From NCBI GenBank assembly GCA_905197385.1, contig CAJJYO010000007.1:1-17458 (forward strand): DNA of 17,458 nucleotides, in the 5' to 3' direction. The notes beneath the pieces are model-generated. The model saw only the letters and a program-made list of their open reading frames with translations, was not told the origin of the DNA and did not search any database. Below, piece by piece: positions 1 through 6,761 of this stretch. Every line of letters starts with the position of its first letter. Position 1 is the stretch's first letter. The translations under genes were made by a program, and so were the position numbers. This stretch comes from an uncultured Collinsella sp. (GTDB lineage Bacteria; Actinomycetota; Coriobacteriia; Coriobacteriales; Coriobacteriaceae).

Positions 1-267
1 GTTGCCGATGCCGACGGTGTCGATGTGGGAGTCGATGGCGATGATCTTGTCGCCCTCGCCCATAAAGCCCATGACGTTGCCCAGGCCGTCGACCTTGACC
101 TCGTCATAGCCAAGGCTCTCCATCTCGGCCTTGATGCAGGCAACAACCTCACCCTCCTCGCAGGACTCAGAGGGATGGCTAATCATTGCGCGAAGAAAAC
201 GCGTCATATCAGCACGGTGGGACTCAGCAGCAGCCTTGATAGCGTCGAAATCGAGTTCTTTAGCCAT
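1..267 (-). CDS. ygeY: YgeY-like M20 family metallohydrolase, N-terminal part (runs off window)
   Basis: The minus-strand frame is open from an ATG at 267 to base 1 (89 codons, no stop), so only the N-terminus is present. The translation starts MAKELDFDAIKAAAESHRAD and ends with IAIDSHIDTVGIGN. The SHxD motif (H81, D83) is the first metal-binding element of M20/ArgE-DapE-type peptidases. The preceding VDGLGNVMGF stretch also matches this family. An AAAGG element 9 nt upstream supports the start. The gene lies 74 bp downstream of dpaL on the same strand. In enterobacteria ygeX (dpaL) and ygeY are likewise adjacent, and YgeY is annotated as a putative selenium-metabolism or amidohydrolase enzyme whose substrate I regard as unproven. 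Role here is inferred: a hydrolase cotranscribed with diaminopropionate breakdown. The zinc ligands beyond the window cannot be checked. Confidence 0.85.
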   Translation of the reverse strand, partial: MAKELDFDAIKAAAESHRADMTRFLRAMISHPSESCEEGEVVACIKAEMESLGYDEVKVDGLGNVMGFMGEGDKIIAIDSHIDTVGIGN

Positions 268-307
268 TGTTCATAACCTTTCAAACGAAGGAATCTACCT
301 GTGAGGT

Positions 308-334
308 GGCGGAGCGATACCTATTTACTCCGCC
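308..334. other. Intercistronic stem-loop between dpaL and ygeY
   Basis: The 7-bp arms GGCGGAG (308-314) and CTCCGCC (328-334) are perfectly complementary around a 13-nt loop. The hairpin sits 7 nt after the dpaL stop codon. No U-tract follows on the minus strand, so it looks more like an mRNA-stabilising or partial-attenuation element between two cistrons than a full terminator. No function is demonstrated. Confidence 0.45.
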
Positions 335-341
335 CCAACGA

Positions 342-1556
342 TTAGCAAGTGGGATATTCGCCTTCCCAAACAATGCGGCGATACTGGTCGGGATCGGTGT
401 CGCCCTCGGTGGAGAAGCAGAGCACGGAGCTCGTCTTGTCCAGGCCGATGAGCTCCTTGAGCTCAGCGTACTCGGGATCGAGCATGAGGGTCTCGACCAG
501 GCCGGTGGTCACTGCGCCGGACTCGCCGGAGATGACGCGCGGGTCGCCCTTCTCGGGAGCGCCCAGGGTGCGCATGCCGCGAGCGGTGACCCAGTCGGGG
601 CAGGACACAAAAGCGGTGGCGTGGTTGCGCAGGATATCCCAGCCCAGAATGTTGGGCTCGCCGCAGCACAGGCCGGCCATGATGGAGGGCATGTCGCCGT
701 CCACGATGCGCGGGTCGCCGTCGCCGGCGGCAGCGCCCTTGTACAGGCAGGCGGCAGGCGCGCACTCGACCACGACGAAGGTGGGCGGGTTATCGGGATA
801 CAGGTTGGTGAAGTAGCCCACCACGGCGCCAGCCAGCGAGCCTACGCCAGCCTGGACAAAGACGTGCGTCGGGCGGTTGATGGCCATCTCGCGCAGCTGC
901 TCGGCAGCCTCGGAAGCCATGGTGCCGTAGCCCTCCATGATCCAAGACGGGATCTTCTCGTAGCCCTCCCAGGCGGTGTCCTGAACGATGACGCCGCGCT
1001 CGCAGGCGTCGGCCTCGGCGGCGGCCATGCGCACGCACTCGTCGTAGTTGACTTCTTCGATGGTCACCGTGGCGCCCTCGGCGGCGATGTTATCAAAGCG
1101 GGGCTTGGTGGAACCCTTGGGCATGTGCACGACGGCCTTCTGGCCCAGCTTGTTGGCAGCCCATGCCACGCCGCGGCCATGGTTGCCGTCGGTGGCGGTA
1201 AAGAAGGTGGCCTGGCCAAAGTCCTTGGCAAGCTGATCGGAGGTCAGGTAATCGAAGGTGCACTCGGCAACGTCCTTGCCGGTCTCGTCGGCAATATAAT
1301 TGGCCATGGCAAACGAACCGCCCAGGACCTTGAAGGCGTTGAGGCCAAAGCGATAGCTCTCGTCCTTAACGCACAGGTTGGACAGGCCCAGGCGCGCAGC
1401 CTGACCGTCCAGGCGGGCAAGCGGAGTAACGGTATATTGAGGGAACGACTGGTGGAAGGCACGGGCCTTCTTCACGTGGTCGAGGCTCATGATTCCCAAG
1501 TGCTTGTCATCGCTCTTGGGCATCGTGTTGCCCGCCCACTGGATCTTATCGGCCAT
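342..1556 (-). CDS. dpaL: Diaminopropionate ammonia-lyase
   Basis: This 404-residue PLP-dependent fold-II enzyme converts 2,3-diaminopropionate (D and L in the characterised enterobacterial enzymes) to pyruvate and two ammonia molecules in the cytosol. The length is typical of the family. The PLP-lysine motif GLNAFKVLGGS places the Schiff-base lysine at K76. D123 in TATDGNHGRG and D193 in VQDTAWEGY probably correspond to the catalytic aspartates of the E. coli enzyme. The glycine-rich phosphate loop GVGSLAGAV is also present. The ATG at 1556 has an AAGGAG Shine-Dalgarno 8 nt upstream. The gene is first in a likely dpaL-ygeY operon and diverges from a PAS/HTH regulator gene, which suggests substrate-responsive control through the shared intergenic region. 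Confidence in the family is high. No truncation is seen. Confidence 0.95.
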   Translation of the reverse strand: MADKIQWAGNTMPKSDDKHLGIMSLDHVKKARAFHQSFPQYTVTPLARLDGQAARLGLSNLCVKDESYRFGLNAFKVLGGSFAMANYIADETGKDVAECTFDYLTSDQLAKDFGQATFFTATDGNHGRGVAWAANKLGQKAVVHMPKGSTKPRFDNIAAEGATVTIEEVNYDECVRMAAAEADACERGVIVQDTAWEGYEKIPSWIMEGYGTMASEAAEQLREMAINRPTHVFVQAGVGSLAGAVVGYFTNLYPDNPPTFVVVECAPAACLYKGAAAGDGDPRIVDGDMPSIMAGLCCGEPNILGWDILRNHATAFVSCPDWVTARGMRTLGAPEKGDPRVISGESGAVTTGLVETLMLDPEYAELKELIGLDKTSSVLCFSTEGDTDPDQYRRIVWEGEYPTC

Positions 1557-1648
1557 ACGGTGAACTCCTTAAGTCCTCTCTTGCCGGCCCCCGCATACGC
1601 GTTTCAGCCCGATCCCATTCACACGACTGAACTTTTATGTGGATGCCA

Positions 1649-1663
1649 AACAAAATGTTTGTT
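1649..1663. promoter_or_regulatory. Candidate operator 1 (AACAAA-N3-TTTGTT)
   Basis: This is a perfect 6-bp inverted repeat with a 3-bp spacer, reading AACAAAATGTTTGTT. It lies in the divergent region about 92 bp upstream of the dpaL start. The same architecture recurs 51 bp away, as expected for a dimeric regulator bound on one face of the helix. The natural candidate binder is the divergent YheO/DauR-type regulator, but this is inference. Confidence 0.6.
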
Positions 1664-1699
1664 AGTAATGTTCTATCACACTTTTTGATTGGTATATCT

Positions 1700-1714
1700 A
1701 ACGAATTGTTTGTT
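1700..1714. promoter_or_regulatory. Candidate operator 2 (AACGAA-N3-TTTGTT)
   Basis: This second dyad reads AACGAATTGTTTGTT and differs from operator 1 by one arm base plus the spacer. Its start is exactly 51 bp from that of operator 1, close to five helical turns. It lies about 120 bp before the regulator start. The shared right arm TTTGTT and the regular spacing argue against chance, although the stretch is AT-rich. Confidence 0.55.
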
Positions 1715-1833
1715 GCCGTAATCGGTACTTTTTCGCCGCCGAACGGTCATGAATTGCCTTGTTGGTGGATTTGTTTGCGGTCATGTGTGGTTTATGGCAC
1801 AGTGAGCCCAAACTAATTTTTAGGAAGGTACCC

Positions 1834-2487
1834 ATGACCCCCGCACAGATTGAGTTTTACAAGCGCCTCGCACACGGTCTGGCGCTCCAATTTGGCCCCA
1901 ACTGCGAAGTCGTCGTCCACGATCTGGAGACCGAGGACGTGGACCACTCCATCGTAGTGATCGAAAACGGCCACGTCAGCGGGCGCAAACTGGGTGACGG
2001 CCCCAGCCATATCGTGTTTGAGTCCATGCACGAGGGCGCCACCGATGTACACGACCGCGAGCCGTACCTCACTAAAACCACCGACGGTAAGCTGCTCAAA
2101 TCGTCGACGATCTTTATCCGCAACGACGAGGGCAAGCCCGTCGGCATTTTGGGCATCAATTTTGACATTACGCTCATGAAGGCTTTTGAGCGCTCGCTCG
2201 ATGCCTTTACCGGCACCGGCGGCACGGGCTATACCGAGCCAGAGCCCATTACCAAGAACATCGGCGACCTGCTCGAGGACCTGCTGCACGAGTGCGAGCA
2301 GTTTGTGGGCAAGCCCGCGGCGCTCATGACCAAAGACGAGCGCATTCGTGCCATTGGCTACCTCGACCGTCGCGGCGCCTTCCTCATTTCCAAGTCGAGC
2401 GAGCGCGCCTGCGAGTTCTTTGGCATCTCAAAGTACAGCTTCTATAGCTACCTCAATGAGGCCAAGGCGGCAGCCGGCGACAAGTAG
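1834..2487 (+). CDS. YheO/DauR-like PAS-HTH transcriptional regulator
   Basis: The protein has 217 residues. The N-terminal part (about residues 5-120, with FGPNCEVVVHDL and GILGINFDITLM) matches the YheO-type PAS domain. The C-terminal part (about 155-212, DRRGAFLISKSSERACEFFG followed by ISKYSFYSYL) matches the DauR/YheO helix-turn-helix. I chose the ATG at 1834 over an upstream in-frame start because AGGAAGG lies 5-6 nt before it and homology begins there. Members of this family regulate amino-acid and other catabolic genes; DauR controls D-arginine use. Divergence from dpaL suggests it senses diaminopropionate or a related amino acid and controls dpaL-ygeY. The ligand, and whether it activates or represses, cannot be read from the sequence. 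Confidence 0.88.
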   Translation: MTPAQIEFYKRLAHGLALQFGPNCEVVVHDLETEDVDHSIVVIENGHVSGRKLGDGPSHIVFESMHEGATDVHDREPYLTKTTDGKLLKSSTIFIRNDEGKPVGILGINFDITLMKAFERSLDAFTGTGGTGYTEPEPITKNIGDLLEDLLHECEQFVGKPAALMTKDERIRAIGYLDRRGAFLISKSSERACEFFGISKYSFYSYLNEAKAAAGDK

Positions 2488-2570
2488 GCACTCGCCTGGA
2501 TTGCCCCTCCCCTTTTGGGCGCGAGTTCTGGAAAGCACGAATCCAAGACCGAGCCGCTTGGGAAGTTCCA

Positions 2571-2576
2571 TATAAT
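2571..2576 (+). promoter_or_regulatory. Candidate -10 element for the 2611 gene
   Basis: A perfect TATAAT lies 34 bp before the ATG at 2611, predicting a leader of roughly 28 nt. There is no good -35 at 16-18 bp spacing, so only the -10 is supported. Its position favours the 2611 start over any further upstream. Confidence 0.45.
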
Positions 2577-2610
2577 CGATGTCATTAGTATTTCGAAAGG
2601 ATGGAACAGA

Positions 2611-3597
2611 ATGGCGTTGAGCAAGGCATCATGCACCGGTCGCGGATTGATTCCGGCAATTGGTGGACATGTGCACCACATGTTCGATGAGAGTGAAGAC
2701 GACCTGTTTTCGCTGAGCCTTGACGACGTGATGGATGATCGCCCGTGGACCGCCGACGAACTCATGGGCGGCGGCGCTCGCCCGTCAAGCCCCAATCCCG
2801 CACTTGCGCCTAAGACCGCATCTGCGCCGACTCCTGCGCAGTCGCCTGTTTCGACGCCCGCGCCTACGCCCGCACCCACTTCGGCGCCCACACCCGCTCC
2901 CCGCCCCGCAAGCGACCCGTCCGAGACGGCGGCATTTCTCGCTGCAGCGACGCAGGGCAAATCGGCCGACAGCACCGTTGTGTACAGCGCCCAGCAGTTG
3001 CCTGTTCCTGCGGCACGCAAGCCTCCGGTCGCAAGGCTCGATGAGCCCGTTGCCCATCAGGTTGCCTACGATTCCTGGGCTGCAGCCGATCTGGATGAGA
3101 CCTCTACCGGCATGCCGGCGCTCGACGTTCCAGTTAACCCGCTTTTTGCCGCCAACACGAGCGCCACGGACAATGAGGGCGGTGCAGCATATTCCGATTA
3201 TTCCGATGGCCATGCTGGCACCGGTCGCATCGAGACCGAGGATTATGGCACCGCATCGAGCGATTATCTCAACGATCCGTACGCTGCCACGCCTGCACCG
3301 GAATATGACACGGAGGCCGCGTCCGCGCCGGCGTATACCAAAAGCACGGGCGAAGAGCGCTTCGCCGATTATTACGCCGAGGAAAAGGCACTGCGTTTCT
3401 CGGAATTTCCGCAGGCAGTCAAGGTTGCCTTTATCGCCATTGTCATTGCCCTGCTCGGCGTCATTGCGTTTGAGGGATTTCAGCTGTTCCGCGGCCCCAC
3501 CCAAGCGGAGTCGGAGACCCAGCAAAAAGAGGACGATAACCAGTACCTGGACATCAACACCCTCAAGGGCGACCCCAACGACGGAGACGACGAGTAG
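2611..3597 (+). CDS. Hypothetical Pro/Ala-rich protein with one C-terminal transmembrane segment
   Basis: The protein has 328 residues and I do not recognise its family. The ATG at 2611 has AAAGGA 9 nt upstream and a TATAAT box shortly before it. There is no N-terminal signal peptide. Residues about 15-50 are acidic (FDESEDDLFSLSLDDVMDD). A low-complexity TPAPTPAP-type linker follows (about 60-110), then a Tyr/Asp-rich disordered stretch. A single hydrophobic segment AVKVAFIAIVIALLGVIAF lies near residues 270-290 and leads to a charged, acidic tail of about 35 residues ending GDPNDGDDE. The layout suggests a mostly cytoplasmic disordered domain anchored by one membrane helix with a short outer tail, but orientation is not certain. 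It stands alone on the plus strand with no informative neighbours. A cell-envelope or division role would be speculation. Confidence 0.75.
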   Translation: MALSKASCTGRGLIPAIGGHVHHMFDESEDDLFSLSLDDVMDDRPWTADELMGGGARPSSPNPALAPKTASAPTPAQSPVSTPAPTPAPTSAPTPAPRPASDPSETAAFLAAATQGKSADSTVVYSAQQLPVPAARKPPVARLDEPVAHQVAYDSWAAADLDETSTGMPALDVPVNPLFAANTSATDNEGGAAYSDYSDGHAGTGRIETEDYGTASSDYLNDPYAATPAPEYDTEAASAPAYTKSTGEERFADYYAEEKALRFSEFPQAVKVAFIAIVIALLGVIAFEGFQLFRGPTQAESETQQKEDDNQYLDINTLKGDPNDGDDE

Positions 3598-3630
3598 CGA
3601 GAGCTGAAGGCGGCCGCAGGATCCCGCATC

Positions 3631-3656
3631 CAGCACCGGCTTCTAAGTGCTGTTTT
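3631..3656 (+). terminator. Probable intrinsic terminator of the 2611 gene
   Basis: The stem CAGCAC (3631-3636) pairs with GTGCTG (3647-3652) around a 10-nt loop, followed directly by TTTT. It lies 34 nt after the stop codon. The stem is only 6 bp, so termination may be partial. Confidence 0.5.
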
Positions 3657-3667
3657 GTCATCCAGCT

Positions 3668-3747
3668 ACACTTTTCCGGATAATTTGCCTATTGTATTTG
3701 ACACTTTTCCGAAGTTTTAAGGTGCCTATTTCAACACTTTTCCGGAT
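3668..3747. repeat. Tandem repeat, 33-bp period, three cores
   Basis: ACACTTTTCCG occurs at 3668, 3701 and 3734, exactly 33 bp apart each time; copies 1 and 3 extend to ACACTTTTCCGGAT. Between cores the units diverge, but both contain TGCCTATT, offset by 4 bp. The period is a multiple of three, and on the minus strand the core reads RKSV every 11 residues. That could be the remnant of a protein repeat or an imported tail. No downstream gene on that strand uses it. Confidence 0.7.
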
Positions 3748-3843
3748 GAAAGCCGAATAATCACTTGGGAACCAACGCCGTTCACGCGTCATTTCGCAGG
3801 CGGCGCTTGATTTCTGTCCGTACACGTTGATAGACTTCCTCTT

Positions 3844-3868
3844 GCCCGCAGGGAGCGGGCGCGTTTTA
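3844..3868 (+). terminator. Terminator-like hairpin upstream of the 3962 gene
   Basis: GCCCGC (3844-3849) and GCGGGC (3855-3860) form a 6-bp all-GC stem with loop AGGGA, followed by GCG and TTTTAT. It lies about 94 bp before the 3962 start codon. It may end a small upstream transcript or act as an attenuator of the downstream gene. Confidence 0.45.
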
Positions 3869-3874
3869 TCCAGA

Positions 3875-3942
3875 GTCGGGGTAGAGAGTTGGCTCCACGA
3901 TCCCGACGCCAACCGGCCAAGAGGCACGGTGGCCCTGCCAAC
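3875..3942 (+). promoter_or_regulatory. Possible structured 5' leader (pseudoknot-like pairing)
   Basis: GTCGGG (3875-3880) is complementary to CCCGAC (3902-3907). GTTGGC (3888-3893) is complementary to the immediately following GCCAAC (3908-3913), and also to a second GCCAAC at 3937-3942. The A-B-A'-B' order would give an H-type pseudoknot, or mutually exclusive stems, ending 8 nt before the Shine-Dalgarno. I cannot match it to a named riboswitch class. Confidence 0.3.
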
Positions 3943-3961
3943 ATCGATGAAAGGAGTCCGT

Positions 3962-4384
3962 ATGGACAATTTCTCCGTGCGCAGTGAGCGCAACTTCCAC
4001 AACCTGGCAGCCAAGCCAAAACGAATGCATCTTCTGGACGAGCCGAGCGGCTATGCCTCGGCCATGGTCAAGAACAGCCTCTCCCACCAGATGCGCTTTA
4101 CCGTGCAGGTGCTCGAGGAAGAGCTCTGCGCCGCCGGCGACCCGCACGTGCTGCAGATCAAGCTGCTCGGAGATGACCCTCGTGAGCCGTCCAGATGGAT
4201 GCTCTTCGCCGACAGCGTGTGCGTTGCGGACGGATCCGGCGCCTTTGCCCGCGAGTGCTTCTGCGAGGGCGCCGAGGTGTTTTTGGATCTGTGCCACGAC
4301 GCCGTCGAGGCTGCCGAGCTGCGCCAGTGGAGTCAAAGGGAGTACGAGCTGCTGAGTGCCGCGCGCGGGATTGCGAGGGTGTAG
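3962..4384 (+). CDS. Hypothetical small soluble protein (140 aa)
   Basis: I do not recognise this protein. The ATG at 3962 has an AAAGGAG Shine-Dalgarno 5 nt upstream, a strong initiation signal that fixes the start. The sequence is soluble and acidic, without signal peptide or membrane segment. It runs from a basic N-terminus (RNFHNLAAKPKRMHLLDE) through VLEEELCAAGDPHVLQIKLL to a C-terminal part with several cysteines (SVCVAD, ARECFCEGAE, LDLCHDA). The four cysteines in the middle-to-late portion could bind metal, but there is no canonical CxxC pair. The gene stands alone between a long structured leader and a strong hairpin at 4417-4451, so it is probably monocistronic. Codon use resembles the surrounding chromosomal genes. 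Confidence 0.72.
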   Translation: MDNFSVRSERNFHNLAAKPKRMHLLDEPSGYASAMVKNSLSHQMRFTVQVLEEELCAAGDPHVLQIKLLGDDPREPSRWMLFADSVCVADGSGAFARECFCEGAEVFLDLCHDAVEAAELRQWSQREYELLSAARGIARV

Positions 4385-4416
4385 GTGGGCAGATAAGCCA
4401 TCGGCAATTCCGAGAT

Positions 4417-4451
4417 GGCAAGGGCCGAGAATTAGATTCCCGGCCCTTGCC
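4417..4451. terminator. Strong hairpin between convergent genes
   Basis: GGCAAGGGCCG (4417-4427) pairs perfectly with CGGCCCTTGCC (4441-4451). After one mismatch, four more inner pairs (GAAT/ATTC) form around a TAG loop, making a 15-bp stem. It lies 33 nt after the plus-strand stop, and its right arm ends on the last base of the minus-strand DUF262 stop codon. No U-tract is visible on either side. It probably serves as a bidirectional transcript end or stabiliser. Confidence 0.6.
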
Positions 4452-6574
4452 TAGCACTGCTTTATAAGATCGAGTACCGCGGGAATGTCATCGGCATTCC
4501 GAAGGGCAACATAGGTTGGTAGGCCCGGGCCAAATCCACCCTGCGTGCGTTTGTCCTGGCATATGTCCTCTGGATCCGTTAGATCATCCACACTCTTTGC
4601 CAGACCGACGGCAATCCAACCACCGTTGCTGGTCCTGCCTTCTAGCACGGCATGCAGTTTTCGCTTGCCCGATCTGAAGCCTACATAGTACTTGGCTATG
4701 TAGGACTCCCACGAAGGACTACCACTCAGAACGGACTCGCACACCTCATCGAAAAGCTTCTGGTTGAGTCCACCCTCGGCAAAGGTTGGATGGTTCTCTT
4801 GCAAGGTCCAAATAGGCGCCTCGTCAGACTCCCCGCGAGAAGGACGGTACTTGTCGACGACGTCTGCCGGAAGGTCGGGGTATTTCCATATCTCGCACGC
4901 CTCTTTCGCCAGCTCGTCCGCGCGCTGCCTAATCTCTTCCTCGCCCCATTTTTCATGCGAGGCGATCGACTTGTTTAGGTAGAGCGGGCTGCACTTAAGT
5001 CCCACGTTCGGAAGATTGAGCTTGTCCGAGAACGACCGGTTTGAGTACTCCTGGTTGTAGCCCGTCAGTGTAAGATTTCCCAAGTTGTTGCACAGCCTGT
5101 CGTGGGTGTCTTCCCAGTTCTCGCCAAGCGATTCCTTCCAGCCGTGCACATCATCGATCGTCTGGGGCATGACATGCTCGATTTGGTAATTGTCAGCCGA
5201 GATGGGCTCCTTCGGGTGGTGCCAGTTCTCCATGCGCTCCAGGTAATAACGCTTTTTAGAGAAGCGATTGTAACAGTCACGCGTCTTAAACTCCTCGACA
5301 AAATGCTCGTCAGTCGGGAAGTACGCGGTCATACCGCTGCTGTGGATAAGGAGCATCGCCGTAACGTACTCCTCTATATCATCCTGCTGCTCGAGATTGC
5401 GATACATGCCGGCAAAGAAATTATTTAGGCCCGTGGTAAGCCTGCCGCAAACCGCCCGCCTGAACAGGAACGACTCGATAGTCTCGCAGATGCGTAGGAA
5501 CGCATTGCGGTCAATCCTGCCTCCTTCATAAACCGAGTAAAGCAGCATCAGCAAAGGCCTGACCGATTTCACATAAAGACAGGCAATCCTGCCGAACACT
5601 CGACGCAGGCCCTCGTCTTTCTCCTTGCCAAGGAACAACCTGGCATATCTTTGCGCATATTCGCGGAGCTCTTTCAACAGGCCCTCGGTATCCCCATCGT
5701 AGTCGTCAGCGAAATAGCGTTTGAACTCGTGGTAGGCCTCGTTTTCCTTCGGCATCCTATTGGGAACCTTGAGCCACAGCCAGTACCAGATAAACGCATT
5801 GAACTCTTCTTCGCCGCCTTTTCCGAACAAACACTCGAGCGGATGCCAGTAGCCCTCGTAAAGCTTGGTCTGCTCGTCGTTGGGAAGCGACATAAGAACG
5901 TAGTTACGAATGAGGTCAATAGGCGTGAGCGGCTTGCCCTTGGAGTTCATGGACTCAAATATGAGCTGGGCGTTATCAACGCCAGCGGTGAGCTTAGTGT
6001 CGATGACCTGCACACGGTTTAGCCCCGCCCAAAGCCTTGCCGGGTCAAATGATTTACCACGCATCTTCTCGCGGAAGAACGCATGGTTCTCGACAATCCG
6101 ATCCGATTTTTCATCTGGCACGGGAGACCCAGACACGATGGAGAACAGCGTCTCTTTATCGTCCTGCGAAAGCACCAGCTTGTAGCGCGCCAGCCCGTTG
6201 TAGTCGTCATCGTTAAAGAGGTAATTTTTCCTCAACGCCGAGATCTTGAGATCGCCAAGGAAGCCGGCCTTGTCGGGATTACCCTCCAGATAGTCAGCCA
6301 AGGCAGCGATCATCAACGAAAACGTCGTCATGCGCTGCTGTCCGTCAATCAGAAGCACGCGCGAAATACTCGTGGCAGAGCTCTCGGACTCGGGGATATA
6401 AAGCATTGACCCCACGAAGTGCGATACGTCATCACGGCCCGCTCGCATGACGTCGTCCCAAAGCACTTCGCACTCTTTTACACTCCACGAGTAAACTCGC
6501 TGGTACACGGGAATGACGAACTGCATCTTCGCCACGCCCATAAGGTCGAGTAGATTTGCCTCGGTTGCTTTCAT
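4451..6574 (-). CDS. DUF262-DUF1524 (GmrSD/SspE-like) modification-dependent nuclease
   Basis: The protein has 707 residues. The N-terminal DUF262 domain (about 1-250) shows VIPVYQRVYSW and the ParB/Srx-type motif LLIDGQQRMTTFS (DGQQR 77-81), the nucleotide-binding site in GmrS/SspE-type proteins. A DUF1524 HNH-like domain follows, with IEHVMPQ (H467) and CNNLGNLTLTGYNQ near 495, the expected His and Asn elements of a metal-dependent nuclease. The last 100 or so residues (YYVGFRSGKRKLHAV to DIPAVLDLIKQC) resemble DUF5655. Related proteins restrict DNA carrying modified bases or phosphorothioate. The ATG at 6574 has GGGAG upstream. The gene follows the SNF2-ParB operon after 180 bp with its own candidate promoter, so it may be a separate transcript in the same island. 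All key motifs are intact. Confidence 0.85.
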   Translation of the reverse strand: MKATEANLLDLMGVAKMQFVIPVYQRVYSWSVKECEVLWDDVMRAGRDDVSHFVGSMLYIPESESSATSISRVLLIDGQQRMTTFSLMIAALADYLEGNPDKAGFLGDLKISALRKNYLFNDDDYNGLARYKLVLSQDDKETLFSIVSGSPVPDEKSDRIVENHAFFREKMRGKSFDPARLWAGLNRVQVIDTKLTAGVDNAQLIFESMNSKGKPLTPIDLIRNYVLMSLPNDEQTKLYEGYWHPLECLFGKGGEEEFNAFIWYWLWLKVPNRMPKENEAYHEFKRYFADDYDGDTEGLLKELREYAQRYARLFLGKEKDEGLRRVFGRIACLYVKSVRPLLMLLYSVYEGGRIDRNAFLRICETIESFLFRRAVCGRLTTGLNNFFAGMYRNLEQQDDIEEYVTAMLLIHSSGMTAYFPTDEHFVEEFKTRDCYNRFSKKRYYLERMENWHHPKEPISADNYQIEHVMPQTIDDVHGWKESLGENWEDTHDRLCNNLGNLTLTGYNQEYSNRSFSDKLNLPNVGLKCSPLYLNKSIASHEKWGEEEIRQRADELAKEACEIWKYPDLPADVVDKYRPSRGESDEAPIWTLQENHPTFAEGGLNQKLFDEVCESVLSGSPSWESYIAKYYVGFRSGKRKLHAVLEGRTSNGGWIAVGLAKSVDDLTDPEDICQDKRTQGGFGPGLPTYVALRNADDIPAVLDLIKQC

Positions 6575-6623
6575 TTGCGATTGCTCCCTCTTCTTGTTCT
6601 TATGACCTTAAATGAGTCTTCGA

Positions 6624-6658
6624 CGGGCGGCGGACGCTAAAGATGGGCTTGCCGCCCG
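6624..6658. other. Inverted repeat upstream of the DUF262 gene
   Basis: CGGGCGGC (6624-6631) is perfectly complementary to GCCGCCCG (6651-6658) with a 19-nt loop. It lies between a candidate -10 (6659-6664) and the DUF262 start. No U-tract follows on either strand. It may be an operator, a 5'-UTR stem or the transcript end of the upstream operon. Confidence 0.35.
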
Positions 6659-6664
6659 ACTATA
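6659..6664 (-). promoter_or_regulatory. Candidate -10 element for the DUF262 gene
   Basis: On the minus strand this reads TATAGT (5 of 6 consensus bases), about 85 nt upstream of the ATG at 6574. The -35 region is only T-rich, with no clear TTGACA. Support is weak. Confidence 0.25.
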
Positions 6665-6720
6665 AATCAAGGCTCGCCAAAGAAAAAGATTGTCCCAAGG
6701 TGTTTCTTGGCACAACGTTG

Positions 6721-6761
6721 TCGGTAGCAACCTTAGCCTTCCGACGCAAGAACGCTACCGA
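6721..6761. terminator. Inverted repeat overlapping the end of the SNF2 gene
   Basis: TCGGTAGC (6721-6728) pairs perfectly with GCTACCGA (6754-6761) around a 25-nt loop. The right arm covers the SNF2 stop codon at 6755-6757. On the minus strand it would close just past the end of the coding sequence. The long loop and missing U-tract make intrinsic termination uncertain. Confidence 0.3.

Larger units (their letters stand above)
3598..3961 (+). other. Intergenic region holding a terminator, a tandem repeat and a structured leader
   Basis: These 364 bp between two plus-strand genes contain no convincing gene. In order they hold a weak terminator hairpin (3631-3656), three 33-bp repeat units (3668-3747), a GC-rich hairpin followed by TTTTAT (3844-3868) and complementary segments that could form a pseudoknot (3875-3942). 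A minus-strand reading frame from 4014 to 3658 crosses the repeats but lacks support. A TTGACA at 3698-3703 has no matching -10 at normal spacing. Confidence 0.5.

Noticed and set aside
267..1688. 473-codon plus-strand open frame opposite dpaL
   Set aside because: It lies antisense to an unmistakable dpaL and its translation is Gly/Ala/His-rich noise.
3698..3703. Perfect TTGACA as a -35 element for the 3962 gene
   Set aside because: No -10-like hexamer at 16-18 bp. The hexamer arises from the repeat core (ACA) and its flanking TTTG.
3668..3747. CRISPR array
   Set aside because: Only three cores of 11-14 bp with a 33-bp period, spacers too short and partly similar to each other, and no cas genes.
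3658..4014. Minus-strand frame of 118 codons ending in RKSV repeats
   Set aside because: Its first half is antisense to the 3962 gene, it has no good ribosome site, and only the repeat region looks patterned. Kept as a repeat, not a gene.
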